A DNA stretch of 64,000 nt. Origin: Oligoflexus sp. (GTDB lineage: Bacteria; Bdellovibrionota_B; Oligoflexia; Oligoflexales; Oligoflexaceae). A program made the position numbers and the translations under genes. This document shows, piece by piece, positions 1 through 8,049 of this stretch. The DNA is taken from NCBI RefSeq assembly GCF_035712445.1, contig NZ_DASTAT010000028.1, positions 20,021 to 84,020 on the forward strand. The letters are read 5' to 3'. The notes under the pieces were generated by a model. It searched no databases. It saw only the letters and a list, made by a program, of their open reading frames with translations, and was not told the origin of the DNA. How positions within the stretch are numbered: the first letter of the stretch is position 1; each line of letters begins with the position of its first letter.

Positions 1-404
1 CCTATAAGATTCCAGAGCCTGGTGCCGACTGGGAACCGATTGATCCCGGCGAGGCTGATCGCGCCTATCGCAATCGCCTGGATCAGGCCATCCTGAATGT
101 CAGTTCGGTCTGTGGTGAAGCTCGCTATAAACCTTTGGAAGAACTCTCGACCGACATCCTGAAGCAGCTGCCGGAACATGAGGTCGTCGATGCTCCCAAA
201 AGCGCTATGGTCGGCGGTCATCCGGCTTTGATCACGGAAGCGCGCGGGCAGGTGGATGGAAAACCTTTGAATGTTCGCATCGGTGTGGTGCGGACGGATA
301 CCTGTCTCTATGATTTCATCCTGGCCGGCCCCAAGCTCGATTCCAGCAGCCGTATGGCCTTTGACCGCTCGCTCCAAGGTTTCCAGGAAAGAGCCGCTCG
401 ATGA
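1..404 (+). CDS. Unknown protein, 3' end only, upstream of mla operon
   Basis: The reading frame is open from the left edge (first full codon at base 3) to a TGA at 402-404, giving about 133 residues of the C-terminal part; the true start lies outside the window. I do not recognise the family. The visible part is soluble, with two cysteines (in SVCGEA and TDTCLY) and a mixed alpha/beta look, and has no membrane segment. Its stop overlaps the ATG of the MlaE-like permease in an ATGA, so it is translationally coupled to the lipid-transport genes and is probably part of that operon. A periplasmic or lipoprotein accessory role is only a guess from this position. Confidence 0.7.
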   Translation, partial: YKIPEPGADWEPIDPGEADRAYRNRLDQAILNVSSVCGEARYKPLEELSTDILKQLPEHEVVDAPKSAMVGGHPALITEARGQVDGKPLNVRIGVVRTDTCLYDFILAGPKLDSSSRMAFDRSLQGFQERAAR

Positions 405-1204
405 CAAAAAGATCGCATGGCGTACCGCTCTTTCTTTATCATGTGGGAACTCCTCTGGCCCATGCGGCTGAAGTCGTTGCCGACTTCCTTTATATGGCCA
501 AGGACGTTCTGATCAGTGTCCCGAAGGCCCTCAAATCACCGGGCGTGATCATCGAACGCTTTCAATCCCTCGTAATCAGCTCGTGGTTTCTGGTCGTGAT
601 CACCTCCTTTGCCACGGGTGCAGCCATGGCTCTTCAGTTCGGTCAGGGCATGTCCCGCTTCGGCGGCAAACTCTATGTGCCGAACATCATCGCCTTTGCC
701 ATCGTGCGGGCGCTTGGTCCGGTGTTCGCCTGTCTGATGGTGGCTGCGCGTTCCGGGGGTGGCGTGGCGGCTGAACTGGGATCCATGAAGATCACCCAGC
801 AGATAGACGCCCTCAGGGCCCTGGGCACAAAGCCCGAGGAAAAGCTGGTGGCGCCGATCGTCATCGCCTTGGTCTGCGGCATGCCCTTTCTTACGTTCCT
901 GGCCGATATCGCCGGCATTGCCGGTGGGCTATTGGTTTCCATCAGCAGCCTTGGGATCGCGCCTTCGCTTTATATTGAAAAGACCATGAATGCCGTACCC
1001 TTCGATGATCTTCTGTTCAGTCTTGCCAAGACTTCGATCTTCGGCGGCGTCATCGGCCTTATCTCGTGTTTCATGGGCATGCGTACGCAGACCGGAACGT
1101 CCGGGATCGGTATTGCCACCACCACGGCCATCGTTGTTGCGAATATATTTGTCCTGGTGGGCGATTTTTTCATCACCAAGTTGCAATGGATGCTGCAATG
1201 GTAG
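401..1204 (+). CDS. mlaE: MlaE-family ABC transporter permease
   Basis: Inner-membrane permease of an Mla-type ABC system that moves phospholipid between the inner membrane and the periplasmic MCE protein. The 267-residue product matches the family length (about 260). It carries the diagnostic MlaE stretch ARSGGGVAAELGSMKITQQ (about residues 115-135) followed by DALRALGT, plus several hydrophobic segments (SSWFLVVITSFATGAAMAL, KLVAPIVIALVCGMPFLTF, and the C-terminal IATTTAIVVANIFVLVGDF). The start overlaps the previous stop as ATGA, and the end overlaps the downstream ATPase gene, so the genes are co-translated. Family assignment is secure; substrate is inferred from the family. Confidence 0.93.
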   Translation: MTKRSHGVPLFLYHVGTPLAHAAEVVADFLYMAKDVLISVPKALKSPGVIIERFQSLVISSWFLVVITSFATGAAMALQFGQGMSRFGGKLYVPNIIAFAIVRALGPVFACLMVAARSGGGVAAELGSMKITQQIDALRALGTKPEEKLVAPIVIALVCGMPFLTFLADIAGIAGGLLVSISSLGIAPSLYIEKTMNAVPFDDLLFSLAKTSIFGGVIGLISCFMGMRTQTGTSGIGIATTTAIVVANIFVLVGDFFITKLQWMLQW

Positions 1205-1947
1205 AGAACGCAGGGACAACCCTGCTTTCCATTCGAGGCCTTGAAACGCGTTTTGGTTCCAAAGTGATTCATAGCGGACTCGACCTTGACGTCAAGGCCG
1301 GGGAAATCCTGGTCCTCTTCGGCGGCTCCGGCACGGGGAAGAGCACGCTTCTGAGAGCCATCATCGGTCTTGATGCTCCGGCTGCCGGGTCCATTTTTCT
1401 GGATGGCGAGGACATCACGCAGTTCGATGAAAGCGCGTGGCGGGAAGTACGGAAAAAGGTCGGCTACTCCTTTCAGAATGGGGCTCTGTTCGATAGTCTG
1501 ACCGTCGCGGAAAATCTGGAATATCCCCTGCGGGAATTGACAGACATGCCTCCTGACGAAAGGCAGAAGGCGATTCATGACATGCTCGAACGCATCGGGA
1601 TGCCGGATATCGCCCAACTTTATCCTTCTGAATTGAGCGGTGGGATGCAAAAACGCGTGGGCATGGCCCGCGCTTTGATGCTGAATCCGGCGCTTATTCT
1701 CTATGATGAACCCACGGCGGGACTGGATCCGGCCAACATCAAAAAAATTTCGGGCCTCATGCTGGATCGCAAGGCCCATGGACAGACCGGTATTCTGGTG
1801 ACTCACGATGTACCCTGCGCTTTGGCTGTCGGGGATCGCATTGCCTTTTTGCATGAAGGCAGGATTGCCGTGATTCAGGATCGTGCCGCGATCGACCGGG
1901 AACCGGACGAACGCATTGAGGCTTATATCAAGGGAGACGTCGAGTGA
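1186..1947 (+). CDS. mlaF: MlaF-family ABC transporter ATP-binding protein
   Basis: Cytoplasmic ATPase energising the MlaE permease. The 253-residue product has a Walker A (GGSGTGKST), a Q-loop (SFQNGALFDS), the ABC signature LSGGMQKRVGMARAL typical of MlaF-like proteins, a Walker B with catalytic Glu (ALILYDEPTAGLDP) and the switch His (VTHD). I start at the ATG at 1186; ATG 1198 (MVENAG) is an equally possible start four codons on. Neither has a strong Shine-Dalgarno, consistent with translational coupling to mlaE, whose stop lies at 1202-1204. The frame extends further upstream inside mlaE, but that part is an out-of-frame shadow. The end overlaps the mlaD start by 4 bp. Confidence 0.93.
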   Translation: MDAAMVENAGTTLLSIRGLETRFGSKVIHSGLDLDVKAGEILVLFGGSGTGKSTLLRAIIGLDAPAAGSIFLDGEDITQFDESAWREVRKKVGYSFQNGALFDSLTVAENLEYPLRELTDMPPDERQKAIHDMLERIGMPDIAQLYPSELSGGMQKRVGMARALMLNPALILYDEPTAGLDPANIKKISGLMLDRKAHGQTGILVTHDVPCALAVGDRIAFLHEGRIAVIQDRAAIDREPDERIEAYIKGDVE

Positions 1948-2816
1948 AAGTGGCAAGCGTAAGAACCAAAATCAAGCTGGGTGTTTTTGTCATTTGCGTG
2001 GCAGCGGTCGCGGGACTGACCCTTCTCCTCGCAGGCGACAACGTCAATCTCTTTAAAAAATCCCGGAAATATCAGGCTCATTTCACCAATACCTCGGGCC
2101 TGATCGAAGGCGCTCCCGTGCGCATCGGTGGGGTGGAAGTCGGTCACGTTTCGAATATCAAAATCGAATCACCGAACGGGGCCTTGGCCATCGTCGCCAT
2201 CCTGAGCGTCGACAGCCCCTATTATGATCTGATCAGCCCGAGCGCCTCGGTGGCCCTGGAAACCCAGGGTCTTTTGGGGGATAAATTCGTCTCGCTCTAT
2301 CCCGGGAACACGGCAGGAACGAACAACCTGCCTGAAGGTTCGGTGATTGCGACCCGTGAAGCGGATAACCTTGCCAAGATGGTCGAGAAGTCATCTGTGA
2401 TCATGGATCAGGTCAGCAACACGACGAAAAAAATCGACGAATTCGCCGCCGGCCTTCCCGATGCTCAAATCGTCGGAACTGCCGCCGAGGACGTTACGGT
2501 TTCCACCCGCGCCCTGCGGCAGATCATGACGCGCATGGCCGCCGAGGATTCGATGTTCGCCATGCTGAATGATCCCGCCTCCAAACGCATGCTGCGCAAT
2601 AGCCTTGCGAGCATGGAAAGCGCCACCGCTCATTTGGATTCAGTGGCGAAGAAAATAGATGCCGGCCAGGGTACCCTTGGGGCCTTGGTGAATGACCGCA
2701 GCATGTATGAGGACATGCGTTCCATCCTGGGACGCATAGATCGCGGCAAGATCGCCCGGCGGGTCTTCATCGAAGCGGCCGAGCAGGACGGCAAGGACAA
2801 GGAAAATCCTCGTTGA
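1944..2816 (+). CDS. mlaD: MlaD-family MCE-domain substrate-binding protein
   Basis: Inner-membrane-anchored periplasmic MCE protein, the lipid-handling partner of the MlaEF ABC complex. It starts with GTG at 1944, preceded by AGGGAGA with suitable spacing, and overlaps mlaF by 4 bp. The N-terminus has one membrane anchor (IKLGVFVICVAAVAGLTLLL, about residues 9-28). The MCE domain follows (about 38-125), with the family pattern NTSGLIEGAPVRIGGVEVG. A helical tail (about 135-280) may be the oligomerising or outer-membrane-reaching part. At 290 residues it is longer than E. coli MlaD (about 183), as in many non-enterobacterial homologues. No mlaB or mlaC follows; the next gene converges. Confidence 0.92.
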   Translation: MKVASVRTKIKLGVFVICVAAVAGLTLLLAGDNVNLFKKSRKYQAHFTNTSGLIEGAPVRIGGVEVGHVSNIKIESPNGALAIVAILSVDSPYYDLISPSASVALETQGLLGDKFVSLYPGNTAGTNNLPEGSVIATREADNLAKMVEKSSVIMDQVSNTTKKIDEFAAGLPDAQIVGTAAEDVTVSTRALRQIMTRMAAEDSMFAMLNDPASKRMLRNSLASMESATAHLDSVAKKIDAGQGTLGALVNDRSMYEDMRSILGRIDRGKIARRVFIEAAEQDGKDKENPR

Positions 2817-2820
2817 GGCG

Positions 2821-3513
2821 TCAGGCGGCGTGAAGCGTCACGCCGATCTCGTAGCAGCGCTCGAAGATTTCACTCATTTGATCATTGCTCATATAAAGCG
2901 GCGTTCCCTTCGGCCTTGGCAGGACGATACGCCGATGATAGGTTTTTTTGTCCAACACCGGCAGCCGGCCGAAATCATAAGAAATCATCCATTTTTCCGT
3001 GGTTTCCAGCTTCGATGTGAAGTTATTGGTCACAAAGCCACCATCGATGCAGCCATCGAAATGCGGCACGAAGTTGGTGAGGAAGGGAATGGTCGAGGAC
3101 TTGATGATGACTTTATAGGCCAGGTCGGAAGGATGGGCGAGGATATCCTCCATCACGAAGCTGCGGCTTTTCAGGCTCACATAGCCGACGAAGAAATGCC
3201 GGAGCCCGATGCTCGCGAAACTCTCGGGATTGGCAATGAAAGGTTGCACAAGAGTCCGCAGTGTTTCGCCTTGCATATCGTAAGGCGGAAGAAAACGCTT
3301 CAAGGGTTTACTGATAAGGAAATCGCGGGCCGTTTGAAACCATTGCAGCGAGCGCATTGCATCGCTGCTGCTGTAGGTGAGATACGCTGCATGACTTCCC
3401 GAGGAGACAGAGCACACCACATCAGGAACAAGACGCCGTTCTCGCAAACCGCATAAAAAACCGGTTAAACCGATTCCCCAAAGACCGCCTCCTGGCAAGG
3501 AAAATTCCAGCAT
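2821..3513 (-). CDS. Patatin-like phospholipase family protein
   Basis: Predicted 230-residue patatin-family hydrolase or relative; such enzymes cleave acyl chains from lipids with a Ser-Asp dyad. It shows an oxyanion-loop glycine run (LPGGGLWGIG, residues 6-15), a nucleophile elbow S-V-S-S-G (Ser37 the expected nucleophile) and a C-terminal DGG (FDGCIDGGF) supplying the Asp. The usual first Gly of GxSxG is Ser here, so activity is not certain. The start is the ATG at 3513 because AGGAGGTG sits 5-7 bases upstream; an upstream extension would place this Shine-Dalgarno inside the gene. There is no clear signal peptide. It converges on mlaD with a 4-bp gap, a neighbour with a lipid theme. Confidence 0.75.
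   Translation of the reverse strand: MLEFSLPGGGLWGIGLTGFLCGLRERRLVPDVVCSVSSGSHAAYLTYSSSDAMRSLQWFQTARDFLISKPLKRFLPPYDMQGETLRTLVQPFIANPESFASIGLRHFFVGYVSLKSRSFVMEDILAHPSDLAYKVIIKSSTIPFLTNFVPHFDGCIDGGFVTNNFTSKLETTEKWMISYDFGRLPVLDKKTYHRRIVLPRPKGTPLYMSNDQMSEIFERCYEIGVTLHAA
2827..2844 (+). terminator. Possible hairpin terminator after the mla operon
   Basis: A perfect 7-bp inverted repeat (GGCGTGA / TCACGCC, loop AGCG) starts 11 bases after the mlaD stop and lies inside the 3' end of the convergent patatin-like gene. It lacks a following T-run, so rho-independent function is uncertain. Confidence 0.3.
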
Positions 3514-3611
3514 ATGTTCACCTCCTGCACATTGAGCCTTCCTTGAAAGCAGACGATATCTCCTATCGTCATAACGTAAGCAATGCGAATTCAATGCCAC
3601 GCTTTACAAAT

Positions 3612-3636
3612 AAAAAAAGGAAGCCTTCCGGCTTCC
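3612..3636 (-). terminator. Rho-independent terminator of the glsB-like gene
   Basis: A perfect 7-bp hairpin GGAAGCC-TTCC-GGCTTCC (3619-3636) is flanked on the plus strand by seven A (3612-3618), which read as a U-run after the stem on the minus strand. It lies 30 bp past the stop of the small membrane-protein gene. Confidence 0.8.
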
Positions 3637-3665
3637 CCTCTCAATGTCGCTATTTCAAAACCCGT

Positions 3666-3929
3666 TCACGTTCGCTGCGCACGATGAATGAGGCGCAGCA
3701 GAAGCAGCAAAACTATCGCACCGATGAAGGCCACGAAAATAGTTCCGGCCAGCCCACCGAAAGGGGCTCCGACTCCGAGCTCACGGAAAAGAAAACCGCC
3801 GATGAAGGCACCGACGATACCGATCACTATATCACCGAGTACTCCGTATCCTCCGCCGACGACAGCGGATGCGAGCCAGCCCGCAATCAAACCAATAACA
3901 GCCCAAATCAAAATCGTTTCCAAACCCAT
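3666..3929 (-). CDS. GlsB/YeaQ/YmgE-family small membrane protein
   Basis: An 87-residue, very hydrophobic glycine-rich protein with three predicted membrane helices (ILIWAVIGLIAGWLASAVVG, YGVLGDIVIGIVGAFIGGFL and TIFVAFIGAIVLLLLLRLI). This is the pattern of the 'transglycosylase-associated' GlsB/YeaQ/YmgE family, usually linked to general or envelope stress; its molecular role is unknown. The start is ATG 3929 because AAGGGGAC lies just upstream. An ORF reaching 3989 is possible but has no ribosome-binding site. It is apparently monocistronic, with its own terminator at 3612-3636. Confidence 0.85.
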   Translation of the reverse strand: MGLETILIWAVIGLIAGWLASAVVGGGYGVLGDIVIGIVGAFIGGFLFRELGVGAPFGGLAGTIFVAFIGAIVLLLLLRLIHRAQRT

Positions 3930-4020
3930 ATATGTCCCCTTTACGCAGGTTACCGTGATACCATCACAATCCCATTTCGTTCTTTGCAAGAGTTTTGCCA
4001 GGCTCGGGGGTCATGCGGGG

Positions 4021-4674
4021 TCAGAGGAAGCCCGTTCCGTTCAGAGCGGCTTCATGGGCAGGAATGGATTTCAGCCAGCCCGTGAGGGAAAGGCGCTGGC
4101 GCTTCGGGGCCCGGACTTCATGCGGAAAGCGCTGGCTATCGAAGAGGACGAGGGTACCGAAAGCGGGTGAAACAATTTTGAGAATGCGGTCCTCATCCTC
4201 GGGGTCATAGATCACCAGCTCACCTCCGTCCTGGCTTTGCCAATCCTTGTTCAGGAAAAAGACCAGCGACAGACGGCGGCCGTTGTCGTTTTGAAAGCGA
4301 TCGCGGTGCTTTTGATAAAATGCACCCGCCTCGTAAACTGCAAAGTGGCACTCAAAAGCATTGATGGAAAGATAAAGCCCCTGATTGACCGCACGGCTCC
4401 AGCTGCGAACGAGTTCGAACCAGGCCGCCACTGCCGGCTGGGGATCGCTGGGGTCCAGCCAATGAATGCGATCACTGCGAATGGTTTGCGCTTCGTGCTT
4501 CTGATGACCTTTGCCGATCTGGGCCGGAGTCGAAGCGCCTTCAGCATAGCGCCTTCGCCATTCCTGCAGCAGAGCTTCCGTCTGCGCCGGGGGCAAGGCG
4601 TCGGGAATCACGGCATAGCCGTCGATCGCCAGCTGATCCAGAGTCTCCGAACGCTCGGCAAAGGTCTTTCTCAT
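4021..4674 (-). CDS. 2OG-Fe(II) oxygenase (prolyl-4-hydroxylase-like)
   Basis: A 217-residue soluble protein with the iron-binding facial triad of the 2-oxoglutarate dioxygenases: H-x-D in FYQKHRDRF, a distal His in SQRFPHEVRA, and the 2OG-binding Arg in QRLSLTGW. The core RRLSLVFFLNKDW followed by GGELVIY is typical of the P4H/SM-20-like group, which hydroxylates protein side chains; the substrate is unknown. I start at ATG 4674, which overlaps the menB stop as TGATG. A TTG at 4686 would add four residues. It is the last gene of a minus-strand group with menB, a DODA-like dioxygenase and a response regulator. Confidence 0.83.
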   Translation of the reverse strand: MRKTFAERSETLDQLAIDGYAVIPDALPPAQTEALLQEWRRRYAEGASTPAQIGKGHQKHEAQTIRSDRIHWLDPSDPQPAVAAWFELVRSWSRAVNQGLYLSINAFECHFAVYEAGAFYQKHRDRFQNDNGRRLSLVFFLNKDWQSQDGGELVIYDPEDEDRILKIVSPAFGTLVLFDSQRFPHEVRAPKRQRLSLTGWLKSIPAHEAALNGTGFL

Positions 4675-5561
4675 CAGTAAGGCCAAGGGAAGTTGGAATA
4701 GTCCTGCTTACGCTTTTCCAAAAAGGCCCGACGGCCTTCTTCAGCCTCGTCGGTACCATAGGCAAGGCGGGTAGCTTCCCCGGCGAAGAGCTGCTGACCG
4801 ACAAGGCCGTCGTCGATCATGTTGAAACCAAACTTCAGCATGCGAATGGCCGTTGGTGATTTGCTGTTGATCTCACCAGCCCATTCCAGAGCCACGTCTT
4901 CCAACTGCTCATGCGGCACGACCTTGTTCACCATGCCCATGGCCATGGCTTCCTCGGCGCTGTAGTTGGCACCCAGGAAAAAGATTTCGCGCGCTCTTTT
5001 CTGTCCGACCATGCGGGCCAGATATGCCGAACCAAAAGCACCGTCGAAGCTGGCGACGTCCGCATCGGTCTGTTTGAAGATGGCATGTTCGCGACTGGCA
5101 AGGGTCAGATCGCAGACGACATGAAGACTGTGACCACCACCTACGGCCCAGCCCGGTACGACGGCGATCACGACCTTGGGCATGAAACGGATCAATCGCT
5201 GCACTTCAAGAATATGCAGGCGACCGAGGCGGGTCGGGGCCGCTGCATTATCTTCATACTGATAACCGTCCTTGCCGCGAATGCGCTGATCCCCACCGGA
5301 ACAGAAGGCCCAGCCCCCATCCTTCGGTGATGGACCATTCCCGGTGAGCAGCACCGTGCCAACGTCAGCGCTGCAGCGTGCATGATCCAATGCGGTATAA
5401 AGTTCATCCACTGTTTTCGGACGGAAGGCATTGCGCACTTCAGGTCGGTTGAAGGCGACCCGAACAGTTCCCTGCCCTATGGCCCGGTGGTAAGTGATAT
5501 CGGAAAAATCAAAGCCAGGAACTTTTTCCCAGCTGGCGGCGCGAAAAAGTGGAGAAACCAT
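4674..5561 (-). CDS. menB: 1,4-dihydroxy-2-naphthoyl-CoA synthase
   Basis: Crotonase-fold enzyme that closes the second ring of menaquinone by converting o-succinylbenzoyl-CoA to 1,4-dihydroxy-2-naphthoyl-CoA in the cytoplasm. The 295-residue product has the CoA/oxyanion segments (GWAFCSGGDQRIRG, GWAVGGGHSLH), the substrate loop FKQTDADVASFDGAFGSAYL and the C-terminal FLEKRKQDYSNFPWPY. It begins at ATG 5561, chosen for a GAGGT 6 bases upstream; ATG 5573 is an alternative. Asp166 stands where E. coli MenB has Gly, as in the mycobacterial type that needs no bicarbonate. No other men gene is nearby, so menaquinone genes are scattered. Confidence 0.95.
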   Translation of the reverse strand: MVSPLFRAASWEKVPGFDFSDITYHRAIGQGTVRVAFNRPEVRNAFRPKTVDELYTALDHARCSADVGTVLLTGNGPSPKDGGWAFCSGGDQRIRGKDGYQYEDNAAAPTRLGRLHILEVQRLIRFMPKVVIAVVPGWAVGGGHSLHVVCDLTLASREHAIFKQTDADVASFDGAFGSAYLARMVGQKRAREIFFLGANYSAEEAMAMGMVNKVVPHEQLEDVALEWAGEINSKSPTAIRMLKFGFNMIDDGLVGQQLFAGEATRLAYGTDEAEEGRRAFLEKRKQDYSNFPWPY

Positions 5562-5630
5562 GACGTACCTCATGTTGAGCCGAATCAGGCCTCTTTTATT
5601 CAACAGTTCACGCCAGGGGGTCAAACACAA

Positions 5631-6404
5631 TCAGTCGAATTGCACGCAGAGTAGGCTGAGTGCTCCGTGCTCCATCCCCTGAATGGGAAATCGAACATCC
5701 TGCAGTCCCTGCCATGCTGCACCCAGAGCGACAAGAAGCGGGGCATAATGATCATTGGTCGGATGGTTCTTGCGGAAAAGGGGCTGGATAAAGCGCGGCT
5801 CCACCAGAGCGTCCTTGTCCCGAGCCAGAAGACGTTCCTGCAGCCAGCGATCGAAGTCAGTCACCCACTCTGGCGCATCCGTCCGTCCCTCCTCGAAGGC
5901 CCCGAGGTTATGGGTGGCGGCGCCAGTCCCGATGATCAGAAAACCCTCGCGACGCAAAACGGCGAGTCTCTCTCCGATTTCAAAAAAGCGTGGGAACTTA
6001 TCCTTAAGCCTTAAAGCCAGCGGCAGTATGGGAAAGGCAGCATCCGGATACATATGCATGAGGGGCACCCAGGCCCCGTGGTCCAGGCCTCGCTCCACTT
6101 CATCCAATGGACCGATGCAGGCCTGCACCCGCGCTCTTTGCTCGGGTGAAAAACCATGGGCCTTATACTGAATCTTTTTCAGCTCCTCGCCAAAGCCGGC
6201 AAAGTCATGAATTGTCGGCAAGGGATCGGAGCAGGAGATTTGCATCGCGTGTTCCCACCAGTGGGCGGAAATCACGATGATGCCTTCCGGGGCCGGCAGG
6301 GCCTTGGCCCAGGCGCGGAAGTGCGCGGCCTGATTGTGATCGAGAGCCTTGCTGGGAGCGCCGTGAGAGACGAAGAGAACGGGCATGCGAGAAGCGTCAG
6401 ACAT
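5631..6404 (-). CDS. ygiD: Extradiol ring-cleavage dioxygenase, DODA/YgiD type
   Basis: A 257-residue LigB-superfamily protein of the 4,5-DOPA extradiol dioxygenase group, which opens catechol rings using a divalent metal. The metal and active-site histidines are visible: H14 in VSHGAPS, H48 in ISAHWWEH, a His in GAATHNLG and one in TNDHYAPLL. Length is as in E. coli YgiD (about 260). The start is ATG 6404 after an AAGGGGGC; Met7 is a weaker alternative. It follows the response-regulator gene by 14 bp and precedes menB by about 70 bp, probably in one transcript. The in vivo substrate cannot be told. Confidence 0.9.
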   Translation of the reverse strand: MSDASRMPVLFVSHGAPSKALDHNQAAHFRAWAKALPAPEGIIVISAHWWEHAMQISCSDPLPTIHDFAGFGEELKKIQYKAHGFSPEQRARVQACIGPLDEVERGLDHGAWVPLMHMYPDAAFPILPLALRLKDKFPRFFEIGERLAVLRREGFLIIGTGAATHNLGAFEEGRTDAPEWVTDFDRWLQERLLARDKDALVEPRFIQPLFRKNHPTNDHYAPLLVALGAAWQGLQDVRFPIQGMEHGALSLLCVQFD

Positions 6405-6418
6405 GGCGTTGCGCCCCC

Positions 6419-6814
6419 TTAGCCGGAATTCGAATGCTGCTGATTGGTGCGCGCACTGGAAATGATGGCCTGACAGAGTTTGTCATAGTCGACAGGCTTA
6501 TTGAGAAGATCACGGGCACCAAGTCTCCGCGCTTCTTCCAGACTGATTTCGGAATAGCCGCTCACCAAAAAAACCATGGGTTTGCGTTTGGTCATGCTGC
6601 TGATCCGGGTCAGCAATTCGACGCCACTACCATTGGGCATGCGCACATCACTGACAACGACATCAAAATCATTCTTGCAGATCAACTGAAAAGCGGCATC
6701 GCCGCTTTCCGCCTCGAGTACTTGAAAACCCTTATCGATTAATATAAACGCGACCAGTTCACGCAACACCGGCTCGTCATCCACTACCAGCACCGAAATT
6801 GGATTTTCGTTCAT
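6419..6814 (-). CDS. Stand-alone response regulator receiver protein
   Basis: A 131-residue single-domain receiver (CheY-like fold) with no output domain. It shows the acidic pair (VVDDEPV), the phospho-acceptor Asp (VVVSDVRMPNG), the Ser switch (FLVSGYSE) and the conserved Lys (LLNKPVDY), so it should be phosphorylatable. The start is ATG 6814; a GTG at 6823 would add three residues. It leads the minus-strand group that includes the DODA-like dioxygenase, menB and the 2OG oxygenase. A degenerate histidine kinase is divergent from it (7000), a natural but unproven partner. Confidence 0.9.
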   Translation of the reverse strand: MNENPISVLVVDDEPVLRELVAFILIDKGFQVLEAESGDAAFQLICKNDFDVVVSDVRMPNGSGVELLTRISSMTKRKPMVFLVSGYSEISLEEARRLGARDLLNKPVDYDKLCQAIISSARTNQQHSNSG

Positions 6815-6999
6815 TTGTAACACCCATGAGACTTTCGCAGGCCTTAGGTCCTTATAATACAGAAGGCCCCGGGTTCCCTCAGCTTTTTTTTACTCTTTGG
6901 GAGTTCTTCACAAAAGGCGCACGGCAGCCTATGCTCTGCGGCCTTATCCCTCAGCAAATATAGCCGATACCAATCATTATCGTGGCCAGTATCCAGGAC

Positions 7000-8049
7000 A
7001 TGAGAGTGTTGCCTTCATTGCCCATCAAATACAGCAAAAATCGACTTCGCGTCGTCTGGAGCGTCAGTCTTTTGCTCAGCTGGTCACTGCAATTCTTCGT
7101 CGGATCTGCGAGCTGGGCTTATGGGAGTTTTCTGGTATGGGCTCTGACCGCCGGATATATCTGGGACAGAAAAGCGCCCTTCCTGACGGTGGGCATCTTT
7201 TGTGTCATGTCCGCCTCCCTCTCATGGGAGGTCCTGTCCATGAATCCCTGGCGCTCCATCCCATCCGGCTTTGGCCTTGCCGTGCTCCTGGTTTTTCTGA
7301 GCAGCCTCGTCAGCACGCTGCACTTTATGCTGCATCGGGAACAAGAAAGGATCCGTGAACTGCAGGACGGGCTTTTGCAGATCGCGCGCTACCATGTCTG
7401 GGGTCGCATGACCGTGGGGCTGGGTCATGAGCTGCGCAATCAGATTGCCATTGTCACAGGCTATCTCGATCAGATGAAAGAAGATGACCTGTCCGCGGCG
7501 CAGCGGCGCAAGATCGAACGCAGTCTTCTTGCCAATGACAGAATGCTGAAGCTTCTGACCCAGCTGAGCCTTCTGACCCGGGACTCCAGGCATGAGCCGC
7601 TGCAGTCGCTCAGCCTGCCGGAAGTGCTCCAGGATGCTCTGCAGTTCGTGGAGCGTCCTCTGGAGTATCACAGCATCCACGTACGCGTCCCTGCCCTTTC
7701 CGACCTTCCGAACGCCCTTGGGCATCCAACGCTGATGCAGACTCTCTTCATGCATTTCATCCTGCATAGCGTCGATCGCTTCAAGGACCAGGATGGAAAC
7801 GGGAAAGAGATCAGCTTGGACCTTGAACCGGAGGGTGACGGCCTGCGCCTTCGCTACCGCGATAACGCGAAGCATGGCAAGCCCTGGGCTTATGCCGACA
7901 GGACCCTGGCGGAACAAATGCTTCAGCGCGTGGGAGCCTCGCTTCAGGACAGCGCGGAATCACCCGAGGGATGGCAGCTGACCGCCTTCTTCAAGACGCT
8001 TGACTCGCCGCCTGATTCAAACGCGACAGCAGAAGCAGAATATAGCTGA
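7000..8049 (+). CDS. Membrane histidine-kinase-like protein, degenerate ATPase domain
   Basis: A 349-residue protein with four N-terminal hydrophobic segments (about residues 20-105), a short coiled linker and a HisKA-type H-box, GLGHELRNQIAIVTGY, with the phospho-accepting His. The C-terminal part is where a HATPase_c domain should lie. The N-box position reads FMHFILHSVDRF without the conserved Asn, and I see no clear G1/G2 boxes, only a residual GDGLRLRYRDN. It may act as a dimerising phosphotransfer protein rather than a kinase. The start is uncertain: ATG 7000 is chosen, GTG 6982 possible. It is divergent from the receiver gene and overlaps the convergent CBS gene by 59 bp. Confidence 0.72.
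   Translation: MRVLPSLPIKYSKNRLRVVWSVSLLLSWSLQFFVGSASWAYGSFLVWALTAGYIWDRKAPFLTVGIFCVMSASLSWEVLSMNPWRSIPSGFGLAVLLVFLSSLVSTLHFMLHREQERIRELQDGLLQIARYHVWGRMTVGLGHELRNQIAIVTGYLDQMKEDDLSAAQRRKIERSLLANDRMLKLLTQLSLLTRDSRHEPLQSLSLPEVLQDALQFVERPLEYHSIHVRVPALSDLPNALGHPTLMQTLFMHFILHSVDRFKDQDGNGKEISLDLEPEGDGLRLRYRDNAKHGKPWAYADRTLAEQMLQRVGASLQDSAESPEGWQLTAFFKTLDSPPDSNATAEAEYS

Noticed and set aside
970-1956. 328-codon minus-strand open frame across mlaE/mlaF
   Set aside because: Antisense shadow: the plus strand encodes conserved Mla motifs over the same bases.
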